This document shows positions 7,890-18,280 of a stretch of 64,000 nucleotides of DNA, piece after piece. The translations under genes were made by a program, and so were the position numbers. This DNA is from JALCLA01 sp965653565 (GTDB lineage Bacteria > Pseudomonadota > Gammaproteobacteria > Xanthomonadales > Xanthomonadaceae): positions 186,001-250,000 of the forward strand of contig CBFHAI010000001.1 in assembly GCA_965653565.1 (NCBI GenBank), in the 5' to 3' direction. Under the pieces are notes generated by a model. That model did no database searches. It was not told where the DNA came from and was given only the letters and a program-made list of their open reading frames with translations. Every line of letters begins with the position of its first letter. Positions within the stretch are counted from its first letter, which is position 1.

Positions 7890-9034
7890 GCGCCGTCGTC
7901 AATGCCATTGCGCCTCGGCGCAATACTGCGCCGGAGTTGGAAATTGCGCCTGCGCCGCGCGCGCTGCCCGCATCGCGCGCCTCGGCCAGAGTGGTCTTGC
8001 TCGGCACCGGCGCCGTCGGCAGTGCGTGGCTGCAGCGCTATGCGCGGCTGGCGTCGACACACGAGGCCGTGAACTCGCTACGTGTCGTCGGAATGGCGAA
8101 TTCGCGGCGGCACGGCGTGCGCGCCGAAGGATTCGAGCCTTCGCAGCTGCGTGAAATCAGCGATTCGCTCGACGAAAGCGCTCGTCTCGAAACCGCGATG
8201 GCCGCCCTCGGCGAGCATGCCTGCCGCATCGTGATCGACGCCACCGCCAGCGATGAAGTCGCGTGCCGCCACGCCGAATGGCTCGCGCAAGGCATCCACG
8301 TCGTCACCGCCTGCAAACTCGGCGCGGGCGCCACGCTCGATCGCTGGCAAGCACTGCAGGCTGCCCGCACTCTCGGCAACGCACGCTACGGCGACGCGGC
8401 TACCGTCGGTGCCGGCTTGCCGATCCTGCGCGCGGTGCGCGATTTGGTCGCCGGTGGCGACCGCATTCGCGAAATCGCGGGTTCCTTGTCCGGCTCGCTC
8501 GCGTGGCTGTTCGCGAACTACGATGGCACACGCGCGTTTTCCGCCTTGGTGCGCGAAGCGCGCGAACGCGGCTACACCGAGCCCGACCCGCGCGACGACC
8601 TCGCCGGCGAAGACGTGCGCCGCAAACTGCTGATCGTTGCGCGCAACGCCGGGTTCGCGCTGCACCGTGGAGATATCGAAGTCGAATCGCTGGTGCCGCC
8701 CGCACTCGCGTCGCTTGCGCGTGATGCCGCATTGGCATCGCTGGAGCAGCTCGACGTCCCGCTGCTCGCGCGATTGAACGAAGCAAAAAACGCCGGAAAA
8801 GTGCTACGTTTCGTTGCGCGCCTCAGGCCGGACCGGGCGCGCGTCGGCCTCGAATCGCTCGATCCCTCCGACCCGCTCGCGCAAGCCGCCGGCTGCGACA
8901 ACCGCGTCGCGATCTGGTCAGATCGCTACAGCGAACAACCTCTGGTGATACAAGGTCCGGGCGCCGGCGCGTCGGTAACGGCAGCGGCACTGCTCGACGA
9001 TGTGCTGGCGATCGCCAGTGCTACTCAGCGATAA
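7886..9034 (+). CDS. hom: Homoserine dehydrogenase, monofunctional
   Basis: A 382-residue NAD(P)-dependent enzyme reducing aspartate semialdehyde to homoserine. The dinucleotide-binding motif G-T-G-A-V-G is near residue 37. The catalytic domain shows S-L-S-G-S-L-A-W-L-F and G-Y-T-E-P-D-P-R-D-D-L-A-G-E-D-V-R-R-K-L. No aspartokinase domain precedes it, unlike E. coli ThrA/MetL, and no ACT domain follows. The first 30 residues, before the Rossmann fold, are poorly conserved. As third gene of the riboswitch operon, its expression should follow methionine supply, tying homoserine supply to SAM. Confidence 0.9.
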   Translation: MSAVVNAIAPRRNTAPELEIAPAPRALPASRASARVVLLGTGAVGSAWLQRYARLASTHEAVNSLRVVGMANSRRHGVRAEGFEPSQLREISDSLDESARLETAMAALGEHACRIVIDATASDEVACRHAEWLAQGIHVVTACKLGAGATLDRWQALQAARTLGNARYGDAATVGAGLPILRAVRDLVAGGDRIREIAGSLSGSLAWLFANYDGTRAFSALVREARERGYTEPDPRDDLAGEDVRRKLLIVARNAGFALHRGDIEVESLVPPALASLARDAALASLEQLDVPLLARLNEAKNAGKVLRFVARLRPDRARVGLESLDPSDPLAQAAGCDNRVAIWSDRYSEQPLVIQGPGAGASVTAAALLDDVLAIASATQR

Positions 9035-9226
9035 GTAGATTCCTCGTCGATCTTCGGCAAGGTTAGCCCGAGGCTACTCGACCGACGTTGTGTCCGGCCG
9101 CCGGTCCGATCGCGTGGACGTCGATACGAGGGGATGTGTACGTGTCCACATTCCAGTGAAGTTTCGTAAGGGGAGGTGGGCGGTCCGTTCGGGCCGAGCT
9201 CGCCTCAACTCTTCCGGAGCAACAAC

Positions 9227-10600
9227 GTGTCGAACGCCAGGGTATTGTCGGTAGCAATCTCGATGATCATCGTCTGCGGCGCGGCAAGCGCCGGTGGGGG
9301 CTCGCTCGACCCCACTTTCAACGAACCAGCGGGATTTATCGAGATTTCTTTCGATGTTCCGGGCTCCACCTTTGCGGATACGCCCGCCACGATCGCACGG
9401 CATACGGACGGTAGTTTCTACGTGGGCGGCACCGTCGCCACCGCGAGTTTCGTCGACAACCAAGCAATGGCCAAGCTGACGGCAAACGGCCAGTTCGATG
9501 CCGCGTTCGGCTATTGGATTAGCAACGATACGACGGAGACGAAGGCCCACGCGTTGGTCCTCACCTCTCCAGGTCCATGTCTCGTGGGCAGGGGCCTGCC
9601 AGCAGGAGCATTTGACTCTCACGGCGTTGTGCGCTGCGGGGCGGGCGGATTACTGGCACACACCGCGTTGATGGAGTCTGGTTGGTTTGCTGCCACCTCG
9701 ATCGCAAGGTCGACGGCACTGGGGGATGTTTTTGAAGTGGCGGGTTACCGCGGGTCATCCGATGCCCCGGAGTTCGAGGTGAAACGGTTCGTACGCACCG
9801 CGCAGGGCTTGGTCAGCGATCCGGACTTTGGAGTGGATGGGTCCTCCATCGTCCCGTTTGGATCTTCGGTCCATGCTGCGTACTCGCTTATACGGGCACC
9901 TGACAATGGCATTTATGCGGCCGGGTACACTCACATCGCGGGCACCCCATCTGACCTCAACTTCGCAATCGCGAAATTGACGGAGGGAGGCGATCTCGAT
10001 CCGGCGTTCAGCCTGGATGGGATGACGACAGCCAGTTTCGGTTTCGATGCTCCAAAAATCGACTATGCGACGGCGTTGGCTTTGGACCCTTCAGGGCGAA
10101 TTGTCGTTGCGGGGGTGGCGAGCAACGATCCTGGCAACGGAGCCGACGAAGTTGCTTTGTTGCGATTGCTCAGTGACGGATCCCCGGATCCCGGGTTTGG
10201 GATCGACGGCAAGCGCGTCTATAGCTTCACCCCTCAGTCGCCGTTCAACGAAGACTATGTCGCCGGCTTAGCGATTGATTCCAAAAATCGCATCTATGTG
10301 GTTGGCAGCGTCTATGTATATGCAAACGAGCCCGGAAACGTGTTAGACATTGCCGTGATGCGACTACTGCCCAACGGTGAGGTCGATGTCAGCTTCGGAA
10401 CAGAAGGTCGCGCACTTTTCGACTTTTCACCCGACAACCTGTCGCAGTCACAGAATGACTATGGTGTCGCTATTGTCATGGACGGAGACAAACCGGTCAT
10501 CTTGGCCGAGAGCCAGGGCGCCGCAGAAGACACCGACTTTGTCGTATTTCGCCTGCTCCCGGACGACCGCCTCTTCGCCGATGGTTTCGAGCAACTCTAA
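9227..10600 (+). CDS. Secreted delta-60 repeat protein with GFE tail
   Basis: The GTG at 9227 is chosen because it follows a GGAG site and begins a signal peptide (V-L-S-V-A-I-S-M-I-I-V-C-G-A-A-S-A). The 457-residue product contains about six delta-60 repeats, each with an L/P-D-P-x-F-x-x-D-G core (for example D-L-D-P-A-F-S-L-D-G and S-P-D-P-G-F-G-I-D-G), expected to form a beta-propeller. It ends with D-D-R-L-F-A-D-G-F-E-Q-L, nearly identical to the tail of the RCC1 protein at 29-31 kb. Codon use is visibly richer in A/T than its neighbours, consistent with transfer or a different expression class. Function is unknown; an extracellular location is likely. Confidence 0.75.
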   Translation: MSNARVLSVAISMIIVCGAASAGGGSLDPTFNEPAGFIEISFDVPGSTFADTPATIARHTDGSFYVGGTVATASFVDNQAMAKLTANGQFDAAFGYWISNDTTETKAHALVLTSPGPCLVGRGLPAGAFDSHGVVRCGAGGLLAHTALMESGWFAATSIARSTALGDVFEVAGYRGSSDAPEFEVKRFVRTAQGLVSDPDFGVDGSSIVPFGSSVHAAYSLIRAPDNGIYAAGYTHIAGTPSDLNFAIAKLTEGGDLDPAFSLDGMTTASFGFDAPKIDYATALALDPSGRIVVAGVASNDPGNGADEVALLRLLSDGSPDPGFGIDGKRVYSFTPQSPFNEDYVAGLAIDSKNRIYVVGSVYVYANEPGNVLDIAVMRLLPNGEVDVSFGTEGRALFDFSPDNLSQSQNDYGVAIVMDGDKPVILAESQGAAEDTDFVVFRLLPDDRLFADGFEQL

Positions 10601-10710
10601 GCTCGGACCAACTTGTCACTGAAGAGCGTCGGTCGGCCGAGTGACGCCGCGCAGTTCTTCGAGGTGAGCGACGCCGCAGCTCGAAACGCGGTGATCGCAA
10701 AAATCTGGTG

Positions 10711-12093
<1,383 letters not shown>

Positions 12094-12161
12094 GACGGGG
12101 AATTCGAAAAAGATTCGCCTATTCTATTCCTCTGTCCCCGCCGCTACCCGTACGCCTGCGC

Positions 12162-12392
12162 ATGCGATTGATCCTGTTCCAGCGCGACGACTGCCATTTG
12201 TGCGACCTGGCGCTGGCCGAATTGGCGCAGGCGCGGCTGCCGGAGTTCGAAAGCGTGTTCATCGACGACGACGCGGCGCTCGAAATGCGCTACGGGGTCC
12301 GCATTCCGGTGCTACGGCGCGATGACGACGGCGCCGAGCTCGACTGGCCGTTCGATGCCGCGCGCGTGGCGATGTGGCTCAGGAGCGCTTGA
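12162..12392 (+). CDS. Small glutaredoxin-like protein (DUF836)
   Basis: A 76-residue thioredoxin-fold protein with the redox motif C-H-L-C at residues 11-14, followed by the cis-proline segment G-V-R-I-P-V-L-R. This matches the glutaredoxin family PF05768, whose members have few studied substrates. The 3' end overlaps the convergent GTPase gene by 14 bases. Confidence 0.8.
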   Translation: MRLILFQRDDCHLCDLALAELAQARLPEFESVFIDDDAALEMRYGVRIPVLRRDDDGAELDWPFDAARVAMWLRSA

Positions 12393-13722
12393 GCCGCGCC
12401 AGGATTTCGCTGCGCGCTTCGCGCAGGATGGAATCGCGGTCGAGCGAGGCGACGATATCCTGCACCACGCGTTTCGGGCCCTGTTCGCCCCAGCTCTTGC
12501 CGGCGGCCAGATAGCGCTCGGCAGCGCGCGCGATCAGCGTGGTGGCGTACCACGCCAGCGCGCCCTGCGCGCCGGCCGTCACCAGCGTCGACAGCCCGGC
12601 GCTCGCTCCTTTGAGCGCCGAGGCGACCAGGTGCACGCCCCAGATCGCGCCCATCAGCGCGGCCAGTTGGGCGGCGATGGTGCCGATCAGTTTGCCGGCC
12701 TCCACTCGGGTCAGCGGCAGGCCGTAGATGCGCGACAGATGCATGACGAGCGCGACGTCGAGCGCCGCGGCGGCGAGCAGGTCGGCCACCGGCACCGGGT
12801 TCAGCGCAACGGCCACGCCTTTGGCCAGGCAATAGGTGCGCGTGACGCGCTCGGCCAGATCGCGCCGCAACGCCGTGAGCCGCTCACCGACTTCATCCGA
12901 CAAACGGCCGGCGAACAAGGCCGCATTCAGCGCAGCCAGCGTCTTTCCTTCGGCTTCCAGGATCGCGAGGATGCGCGCGCGCAGCGCGGCCACATCGGCC
13001 GGCCGATCGCGCACGATCTCGCGCTCGCTGCCATCGGCCTGTACCTGCAGCACGCGTTCGGCGGCTGGCAGCGCCATCACTTCGACGATGTTCTGCGGCT
13101 GCACCAGGCCCTGGGTGTGTTGCTGCAGACGCGCGTGCAGTTCGGCGCGCTGCGCGGTGGTGTAGCGGTCGGCCTTGTTGAAGGCGAGCAGCAGGGGGCG
13201 CTGGGTGCGCGCCAGCAATTGCAGCGCGTCGACTTCGACCGAGGTCATATCGCCATCGACGACGAACAGCACCAGATCGCTGCGGCCGGCGACATCGAAC
13301 GCGAGCTTCTCGCGCTGTTCGCCGGAGAGTTCGTTGATGCCGGGCGTGTCAATCAAATGCACGCCGTTGGCCACCGTTTCGCGCCAGGGCGCGTGCGCGG
13401 CGTGCGCCGTGGTGCCATGCAGTACGCCGACTTCGAAGGCCTGCTGCCCGAGCAGCGCATTGAGCAGCGCCGATTTGCCGACGCTGACGCGGCCGAACAC
13501 TGCTAGGTGGATGTGGCCGTGTTCGATCTTGTCGAGCATGGCCTCGACCTGCGCGTAGTCGGCGGCCAGCGCCTCGCGCACATCGGGCGGAATCGAACGA
13601 TCCTGCAGCAGCGAGCGCAGGCTGTCGGCGGCCTGCGCCAGATGGTTGCCTTGCTCGTCGCGCGGTTTGCCGTCGGCGCGTTCGCCGCGCCACCACTGCG
13701 CCAATCGTTCGATCAGCCCCAC
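12379..13722 (-). CDS. GTPase with C-terminal DUF697-like membrane domain
   Basis: A 447-residue GTPase: P-loop G-R-V-S-V-G-K-S at residues 77-84, G3 D-T-P-G, G4 N-K-A-D. The C-terminal third carries hydrophobic, alanine-rich helices (A-D-L-L-A-A-A-A-L-D-V-A-L-V and A-A-Q-L-A-A-L-M-G-A-I-W), as in DUF697/YcjF-type or dynamin-like membrane GTPases. The nucleotide domain resembles Era/Der. It is the last gene of a minus-strand run that begins with a second, related GTPase. The biological role is unknown; membrane association is inferred from the helices. Confidence 0.8.
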   Translation of the reverse strand: MGLIERLAQWWRGERADGKPRDEQGNHLAQAADSLRSLLQDRSIPPDVREALAADYAQVEAMLDKIEHGHIHLAVFGRVSVGKSALLNALLGQQAFEVGVLHGTTAHAAHAPWRETVANGVHLIDTPGINELSGEQREKLAFDVAGRSDLVLFVVDGDMTSVEVDALQLLARTQRPLLLAFNKADRYTTAQRAELHARLQQHTQGLVQPQNIVEVMALPAAERVLQVQADGSEREIVRDRPADVAALRARILAILEAEGKTLAALNAALFAGRLSDEVGERLTALRRDLAERVTRTYCLAKGVAVALNPVPVADLLAAAALDVALVMHLSRIYGLPLTRVEAGKLIGTIAAQLAALMGAIWGVHLVASALKGASAGLSTLVTAGAQGALAWYATTLIARAAERYLAAGKSWGEQGPKRVVQDIVASLDRDSILREARSEILARLKRS

Positions 13723-13738
13723 TTCGATTTGCTCGGAC

Positions 13739-14308
13739 TCACGGCGTCGCCGGCGCCAGCACCAGGGTGGTCGACACCTTCACTTCGTGCGCGATCATTT
13801 CCGCATCGGCCCAGTCGCCGCCGCCGACGCCGAAATCCATGCGGTTGAGGGTCGCGCTGCCTTCCAGCCGCGTGCCGCTGCCGTCCGGCGTCCAGCTGAA
13901 GGCGAGGGTCACGGGTTTGACGACGCCGCGCAGCGTCAGCATGCCGCGCGCCTCGAAGCCGGTGCCTGCCGCGACGAATTCTTCCGCCACGAAGGTGGCT
14001 TTCGGATGCTCGTCGACAGAGAAGAAGTCGCCGTCCTTGAGTGTGCCGTCGCGCTCTTCGTTCTGCGTGTCGGCCGAGGCGAGTGCCACGTCGACCTCGA
14101 ACTTGCTGCCGGCCAAAGCGGCCGGGTCGAAACGGATTTTCGCGTCGAACTGTTTGAACTGGCCCTCGAACGCTTCGCCCTGCGCCGTGCCGGTGAAGCG
14201 CAGCGACGACTGGTCGGGCACGACTTTCCAATCGGCGGCGAAAGCGCTGCCGCCGATGACGAACAAGGTCAGCGCCAGTGCGCGGAATCGATAGGCGGCA
14301 AAGGTCAT
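13739..14308 (-). CDS. YceI family periplasmic protein (second copy)
   Basis: A 189-residue protein with a signal peptide ending in S-A-F-A-A, then the YceI lipocalin-like fold: W-K-V-V-P-D-Q-S-S-L-R-F, the pair D-G-D-F-F and H-P-K-A-T-F, and L-T-L-R-G-V-V-K-P-V-T-L. YceI proteins bind isoprenoid or other amphiphilic lipids in the periplasm. The start overlaps the cytochrome b561 stop by four bases, so the two are translationally coupled. Confidence 0.92.
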   Translation of the reverse strand: MTFAAYRFRALALTLFVIGGSAFAADWKVVPDQSSLRFTGTAQGEAFEGQFKQFDAKIRFDPAALAGSKFEVDVALASADTQNEERDGTLKDGDFFSVDEHPKATFVAEEFVAAGTGFEARGMLTLRGVVKPVTLAFSWTPDGSGTRLEGSATLNRMDFGVGGGDWADAEMIAHEVKVSTTLVLAPATP

Positions 14309-14880
14309 TTCGGATCCTTAGGCAAAGGAGGCAGGACGCCTGGCACCATGCGGGCCAAGGTGATGTCGCGATCGAAGAAATGATGCTTCAGCGCCGCGGC
14401 GACGTGGATCGCGAGCAACACGGCGAGCACGATCCAGCCGGTCTCGTGGATGTCGTGCGCGAGATGTTTCAGTTCGGGATCCGGCCCGCTCAGCGCCGGC
14501 AGGCGGAACAGCCAGAACCATTGCAGCGGGAAATTCGACGCCGAGTTGTAGAGCCAGCCCGACAGCGGCATCGCGAACAGCATGACGTAGAGCAGGAAAT
14601 GGCTCGCCTCCGACAAGGCGCGCTGCCAGCCCGGCATCGTCGAGGGATACGGCGGACGCTTGTCGACGAAGCGCCACAGCACGCGCAGCAGCATCAGCGC
14701 GAGCACCGTGATGCCGGTGGATTTGTGCAGCGCGTACACCTTCACCTTGTCGGGCGAGTTGGGCATCTCGTCCATCCACAGGCCGACGATCACCATGCCG
14801 ATCACCAGCAGCGCGATCGTCCAGTGCAGCGTCTTGGCCACCCAGCCCCACTGCGAGGCGGTATTGCGCGCTCCCATCAT
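14305..14880 (-). CDS. Cytochrome b561 family membrane protein
   Basis: A 191-residue four-helix membrane protein with the b561 heme-ligand histidines: H in V-A-K-T-L-H-W-T-I-A (helix 1), H in Y-A-L-H-K-S-T-G (helix 2), H in A-S-H-F-L-L-Y and H in V-L-L-A-I-H-V-A-A-A-L-K-H-H. Such proteins move electrons from the quinone pool or to periplasmic partners. Placement between two YceI genes, with four-base overlaps on both sides, is a known b561-YceI pairing and suggests a shared redox or lipid-quinone function. Confidence 0.93.
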   Translation of the reverse strand: MMGARNTASQWGWVAKTLHWTIALLVIGMVIVGLWMDEMPNSPDKVKVYALHKSTGITVLALMLLRVLWRFVDKRPPYPSTMPGWQRALSEASHFLLYVMLFAMPLSGWLYNSASNFPLQWFWLFRLPALSGPDPELKHLAHDIHETGWIVLAVLLAIHVAAALKHHFFDRDITLARMVPGVLPPLPKDPK

Positions 14881-15470
14881 TCTTCTCCTTCATCGCGTGC
14901 GCGAACGGCTTCGACTTCGATCCGCAGACGGACCTCGTCGCTCACCACATTGGGCAGCGAGATCATGCCGAATTGCGAGCGTTTCAAGCTAGCCGTGGCG
15001 GAAAAGCCAGCGGTGTTCTTGAACGTGTACGGATGGCGGCCGACATCGTTGAGGGTAACCTCGAGCGTGACCGGCGCGGTCTTGCCGCGCAAGGTCAGGT
15101 CGCCGGTGACGCGCGCGCGTTTCGCATCGATGCCTTCGACCTTGGTGGAAACGAAGGTCGCCTGCGGGAACTTCGCGATGTTGAAAAAATCGCGCTTGAG
15201 CATGCGCTCGCGCCATTTTTCGTCGCCCAGGTCGAGGCTGGCGATGTCGATCTGCACTTCGAGTTTCGCCGAGCTCCAGTCCTTTTCGTCGAACCACAAC
15301 ACGCCGCTGGGATGCGCGAACGTGCCGAGCGCGTTCGAGAAATCCAGATGCCGGCATTCGAACGCGATGCGGGTGTGGACCGGATCGATTTCGTAACGCC
15401 GCGCGTCGGCCGAGGCCGTCGCGCTGCAAAGCAGGAGAAGCACGAACAGGGCAGGGCGCATGAGCTTCAC
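14877..15470 (-). CDS. YceI family periplasmic protein (first copy)
   Basis: A 197-residue protein with signal peptide (L-F-V-L-L-L-L-C-S-A-T-A-S-A) and a YceI domain: Y-E-I-D-P-V-H-T-R-I-A-F, R-D-F-F-N-I-A-K-F-P-Q-A-T-F, L-T-L-R-G-K-T-A-P-V-T-L. It is distinct in sequence from the second copy, so the pair is old or independently acquired rather than a fresh duplication. It overlaps the b561 gene by four bases and lies seven bases from the upstream GTPase, making one operon likely. Confidence 0.92.
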   Translation of the reverse strand: MKLMRPALFVLLLLCSATASADARRYEIDPVHTRIAFECRHLDFSNALGTFAHPSGVLWFDEKDWSSAKLEVQIDIASLDLGDEKWRERMLKRDFFNIAKFPQATFVSTKVEGIDAKRARVTGDLTLRGKTAPVTLEVTLNDVGRHPYTFKNTAGFSATASLKRSQFGMISLPNVVSDEVRLRIEVEAVRARDEGEE

Positions 15471-15476
15471 CTCGGG

Positions 15477-16985
15477 TCAGCGACGCGATGAGGATTGCGT
15501 GCTCGAACCGGCGCGTTCGCGCCAGGCATCGAGGGCGACGGCAGCGAGTGCTTTGAGCCGCTCGGCCGCGGGTTGTTCGAGATCGGCACGGAACGCTTGC
15601 AGCGTGGCCTCGCGATCGAGCTCGGCGGTGTCGGCCAGCGTTTGCGACACCGCGCGGCCGAGGCTGTCGAAGATCAAGCCGTAGGCGACCGCGTGCACCA
15701 AACCGCCGCCGAGCGTGCCGAATCCGGGAAACGCCTTGAGGCCGTTGCCGACGACGGCGAGCGTGATCGACGTGGTGGTGCGCACCAGGCCGCCGGCGCG
15801 GGCGAGAAAGGCGTCGACATCGATATCGCGCGCGGCCAGGTTGTGGATCGCGCACAGTTCGCGCACCAGCGCGGTGGCGAGCGCGCCCTGGATCACCAGG
15901 TCGGTACCCGGCGCGACGGCCGCCAGCGCGCCGACGATGGCGCGCCGCGTGTATTTCGCGACGGCGGCTTCGCTGCGGGCGGCGCGTTCCGTGCGTTCGG
16001 CGGTTGCCAGCGTGTGGTCTACCTGCGCGAACAAGGCGGCTTCGCGGCCAGGTTCGAGTTGCGCCGCGCCGGCATGTGCAAGCCGTGCGAGTTCGAGTTG
16101 CAGCGCATCGATCTGCGCGGGACGTTCGCGCGTGACGCGCTCGCGGCGGCCATCGGGATGTTCGCGCCACAGTTCATCGTCGAAACCGGCGCTGACGGCG
16201 ATCACCTGCGCGCCGAGCGGGCGATAGCGATCGCGCAGGCGTTCAAGCAGTGCGCTGCGTTCGGCGTCGCTGTAGCGATCGATCTTGTTGAGCGCGACGA
16301 TCAGCGGGCGGCCATAGCCCGACAAGGCGCGCAGTTCGGCATCCTGCGCGCGCGTCAGATCGCCGTCGGCGACGTAGACGATGGCATGCGAGCGCGCGGC
16401 TTCGGCGCGCGCCAGTTCGCCGTGCGATTCGCCGTGCGATTCGCGCGTGCCGGGCACGTCGGCCACTTCCACGGCGCGTCCGTCGGGCAACTCGCCGCGA
16501 TGGCGCGAGACCGCTTGCGTGGTGCCGCCGACCGCGCCGATCGCCGGCTGCGCCTGCGGCGCGAGCGCGCGCAGCAGGCTCGATTTGCCGCTGGAAATTT
16601 CGCCGAACAGCGCGACCTGCACGGTGTTCTGCGCGCGGCGTGCGTCGAGTTCCGCCAGTTCGCGCTGCGCTTGGCGCGCGGAATCGGCGCCGGGCTCGAT
16701 GCAGGCGATGCGGGCTTCGAGCGCGTCGCGGTCGATGCGCTCGACCCGCGGCGTGCGCGGCGCGCGTGGATACAACAATCGCCATACCAGCCCTCCGGCA
16801 CCGGCACCGAGCGCGGCGAGCACGAGGCCGTAACCCCAGCGCATCCATGCCGGCATGTCCTGCAGCCGCTGCCACACCGACAAGGCCGAATCGGCGGCCG
16901 ACAGCAGCGTGAACATCAGCGCCGCCACCAGCAGCACCAGGGCGACGGCGATCAACAGGCGCAGCGGTTGCGAGGGGCGGGGCAT
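15477..16985 (-). CDS. Membrane-anchored GTPase, DUF697-like
   Basis: A 502-residue protein with two N-terminal membrane helices (about residues 10-30 and 51-71), then a GTPase domain: P-loop G-E-I-S-S-G-K-S at 128-135, D-V-P-G as G3, N-K-I-D as G4. The C-terminal region (A-I-V-G-A-L-A-A-V-A-P-G-T-D-L-V-I-Q-G) is a DUF697-type hydrophobic domain. A short in-frame duplication encodes E-S-H-G-E-S-H-G-E next to the G3 motif (around 16415-16445). It is related in architecture to the GTPase at 12379-13722, and the two bracket the YceI/b561 genes. Role unknown. Confidence 0.8.
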   Translation of the reverse strand: MPRPSQPLRLLIAVALVLLVAALMFTLLSAADSALSVWQRLQDMPAWMRWGYGLVLAALGAGAGGLVWRLLYPRAPRTPRVERIDRDALEARIACIEPGADSARQAQRELAELDARRAQNTVQVALFGEISSGKSSLLRALAPQAQPAIGAVGGTTQAVSRHRGELPDGRAVEVADVPGTRESHGESHGELARAEAARSHAIVYVADGDLTRAQDAELRALSGYGRPLIVALNKIDRYSDAERSALLERLRDRYRPLGAQVIAVSAGFDDELWREHPDGRRERVTRERPAQIDALQLELARLAHAGAAQLEPGREAALFAQVDHTLATAERTERAARSEAAVAKYTRRAIVGALAAVAPGTDLVIQGALATALVRELCAIHNLAARDIDVDAFLARAGGLVRTTTSITLAVVGNGLKAFPGFGTLGGGLVHAVAYGLIFDSLGRAVSQTLADTAELDREATLQAFRADLEQPAAERLKALAAVALDAWRERAGSSTQSSSRR

Positions 16986-17103
16986 GGGCGCACAGCGTAG
17001 CGCGTAACGCGCGTCGCGGATGCGACGCGGCCGGCCGCCGAACCGTCGCCGACAGGCTGCGTTCGGTGTGCTGCCGGGTTTTTCGCGATGGTGTGGCGCG
17101 GGT

Positions 17104-17130
17104 CCCGGATTGCGCTGCGCGACATCCGGG
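17104..17130. repeat. REP-like palindrome
   Basis: A short imperfect palindrome (cccggat - tgcgctgcgcgac - atccggg) followed by ctacgg, in the 170-base gap between a GTPase start and the hemE stop. It matches a REP-like intergenic palindrome seen in many high-GC proteobacteria. Only this copy was noticed in the window. Confidence 0.5.
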
Positions 17131-17155
17131 CTACGGGAGCGAACGGGCTACGCAG

Positions 17156-18217
17156 CTATTCGTGATAGGGCCACGACAACGCGTGCACCGCATCGACCAG
17201 CACTTTCAGGTTTTCGGGATTCACGTCGGGCGTGATGCCATGGCCGAGATTGAAGATGTGGCCGTTGCCGCGCCCGTAGCTGTCGAGCGTGGCGGCGACT
17301 TCGGTGCGGATCGCGTCGGGCGAGGCGTACAGCACGGCCGGATCGAGATTGCCTTGCAGCGCGACGCGATCACCGGTGCGGCGGCGCGCTTCGGCGAGCG
17401 TCACCAGCCAATCGACGCCGACGCCTTCGGCGCCGCTCGCGGCGAGTTCTTCCAGGTGCGGCGCATTGCCCTTGCCGAACAGGATCAGCGGGGTGCGGTC
17501 GAGTCCCTGGCCGCGCTCGAGTTCCTGCGCGATGCGGGTCAGATAGCGCAACGAAAACTCGCGATACAGCGCCGGCGACAGCACGCCGCCCCAGGTGTCG
17601 AACACCTGCAGCGCCTGCGCACCGGCTTCGCGTTGCGCCGACAGATACGCGATCACCGCGCGCGTGGTGATTTCCAGCAGCCGATGCAGCGCGGCCGGTT
17701 CGTTGTAGGCCATCGCCTTGATGCGCGAAAAATTGTCGCTGCCGCCGCCTTCGATCATGTAGCAGGCCAGGGTCCACGGACTGCCGGAAAAACCGATCAG
17801 TGGCACGCGGCCGCGCAGTTCGCGGCGGATCAGCCGCACCGCGTCCATCACATAGCCCAGATCCATTTCCATATCCGGCACGGCGAGTTGCGAGATCTGC
17901 GCGGCGGTGCGGATCGGGCGTTCGAACTTGGGGCCTTCGCCTTCGACGAAATACAGCCCCAGGCCCATCGCATCGGGGACGGTGAGGATGTCGGAGAACA
18001 GGATCGCGGCATCCAGATCGAAACGCTCGAGCGGCTGCAACGTCACTTCGCAGGCCAGTTCCGGCGTCTTGGCGAGCGTCAGGAAACTGCCGGCGCGCGC
18101 CCGCGTGGCGCGGTATTCGGGCAGGTAGCGGCCGGCCTGCCGCATGATCCAGACGGGCGTGCAGTCGACGGGTTCGCGGCGGAGCGCGCGGAGGAAGCGA
18201 TCGTTGGTCAGGTTCAT
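17156..18217 (-). CDS. hemE: Uroporphyrinogen decarboxylase
   Basis: A 353-residue cytosolic enzyme that decarboxylates uroporphyrinogen III to coproporphyrinogen III in heme synthesis. The N-terminal signature P-V-W-I-M-R-Q-A-G-R-Y-L-P-E-Y is intact, as are the substrate-pocket segments I-L-F-S-D-I-L-T-V-P-D-A and G-F-S-G-S-P-W-T-L-A. Full length for the family. The 186-base upstream gap holds a family 2 repeat rather than an obvious promoter. Confidence 0.97.
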   Translation of the reverse strand: MNLTNDRFLRALRREPVDCTPVWIMRQAGRYLPEYRATRARAGSFLTLAKTPELACEVTLQPLERFDLDAAILFSDILTVPDAMGLGLYFVEGEGPKFERPIRTAAQISQLAVPDMEMDLGYVMDAVRLIRRELRGRVPLIGFSGSPWTLACYMIEGGGSDNFSRIKAMAYNEPAALHRLLEITTRAVIAYLSAQREAGAQALQVFDTWGGVLSPALYREFSLRYLTRIAQELERGQGLDRTPLILFGKGNAPHLEELAASGAEGVGVDWLVTLAEARRRTGDRVALQGNLDPAVLYASPDAIRTEVAATLDSYGRGNGHIFNLGHGITPDVNPENLKVLVDAVHALSWPYHE

Positions 18218-18280
18218 TGTTCGGAGCGTGGGATTGGGCGCTTGGGGCGTGTGGGCTTGCGGATTTTTTGTTGAGTGGCG

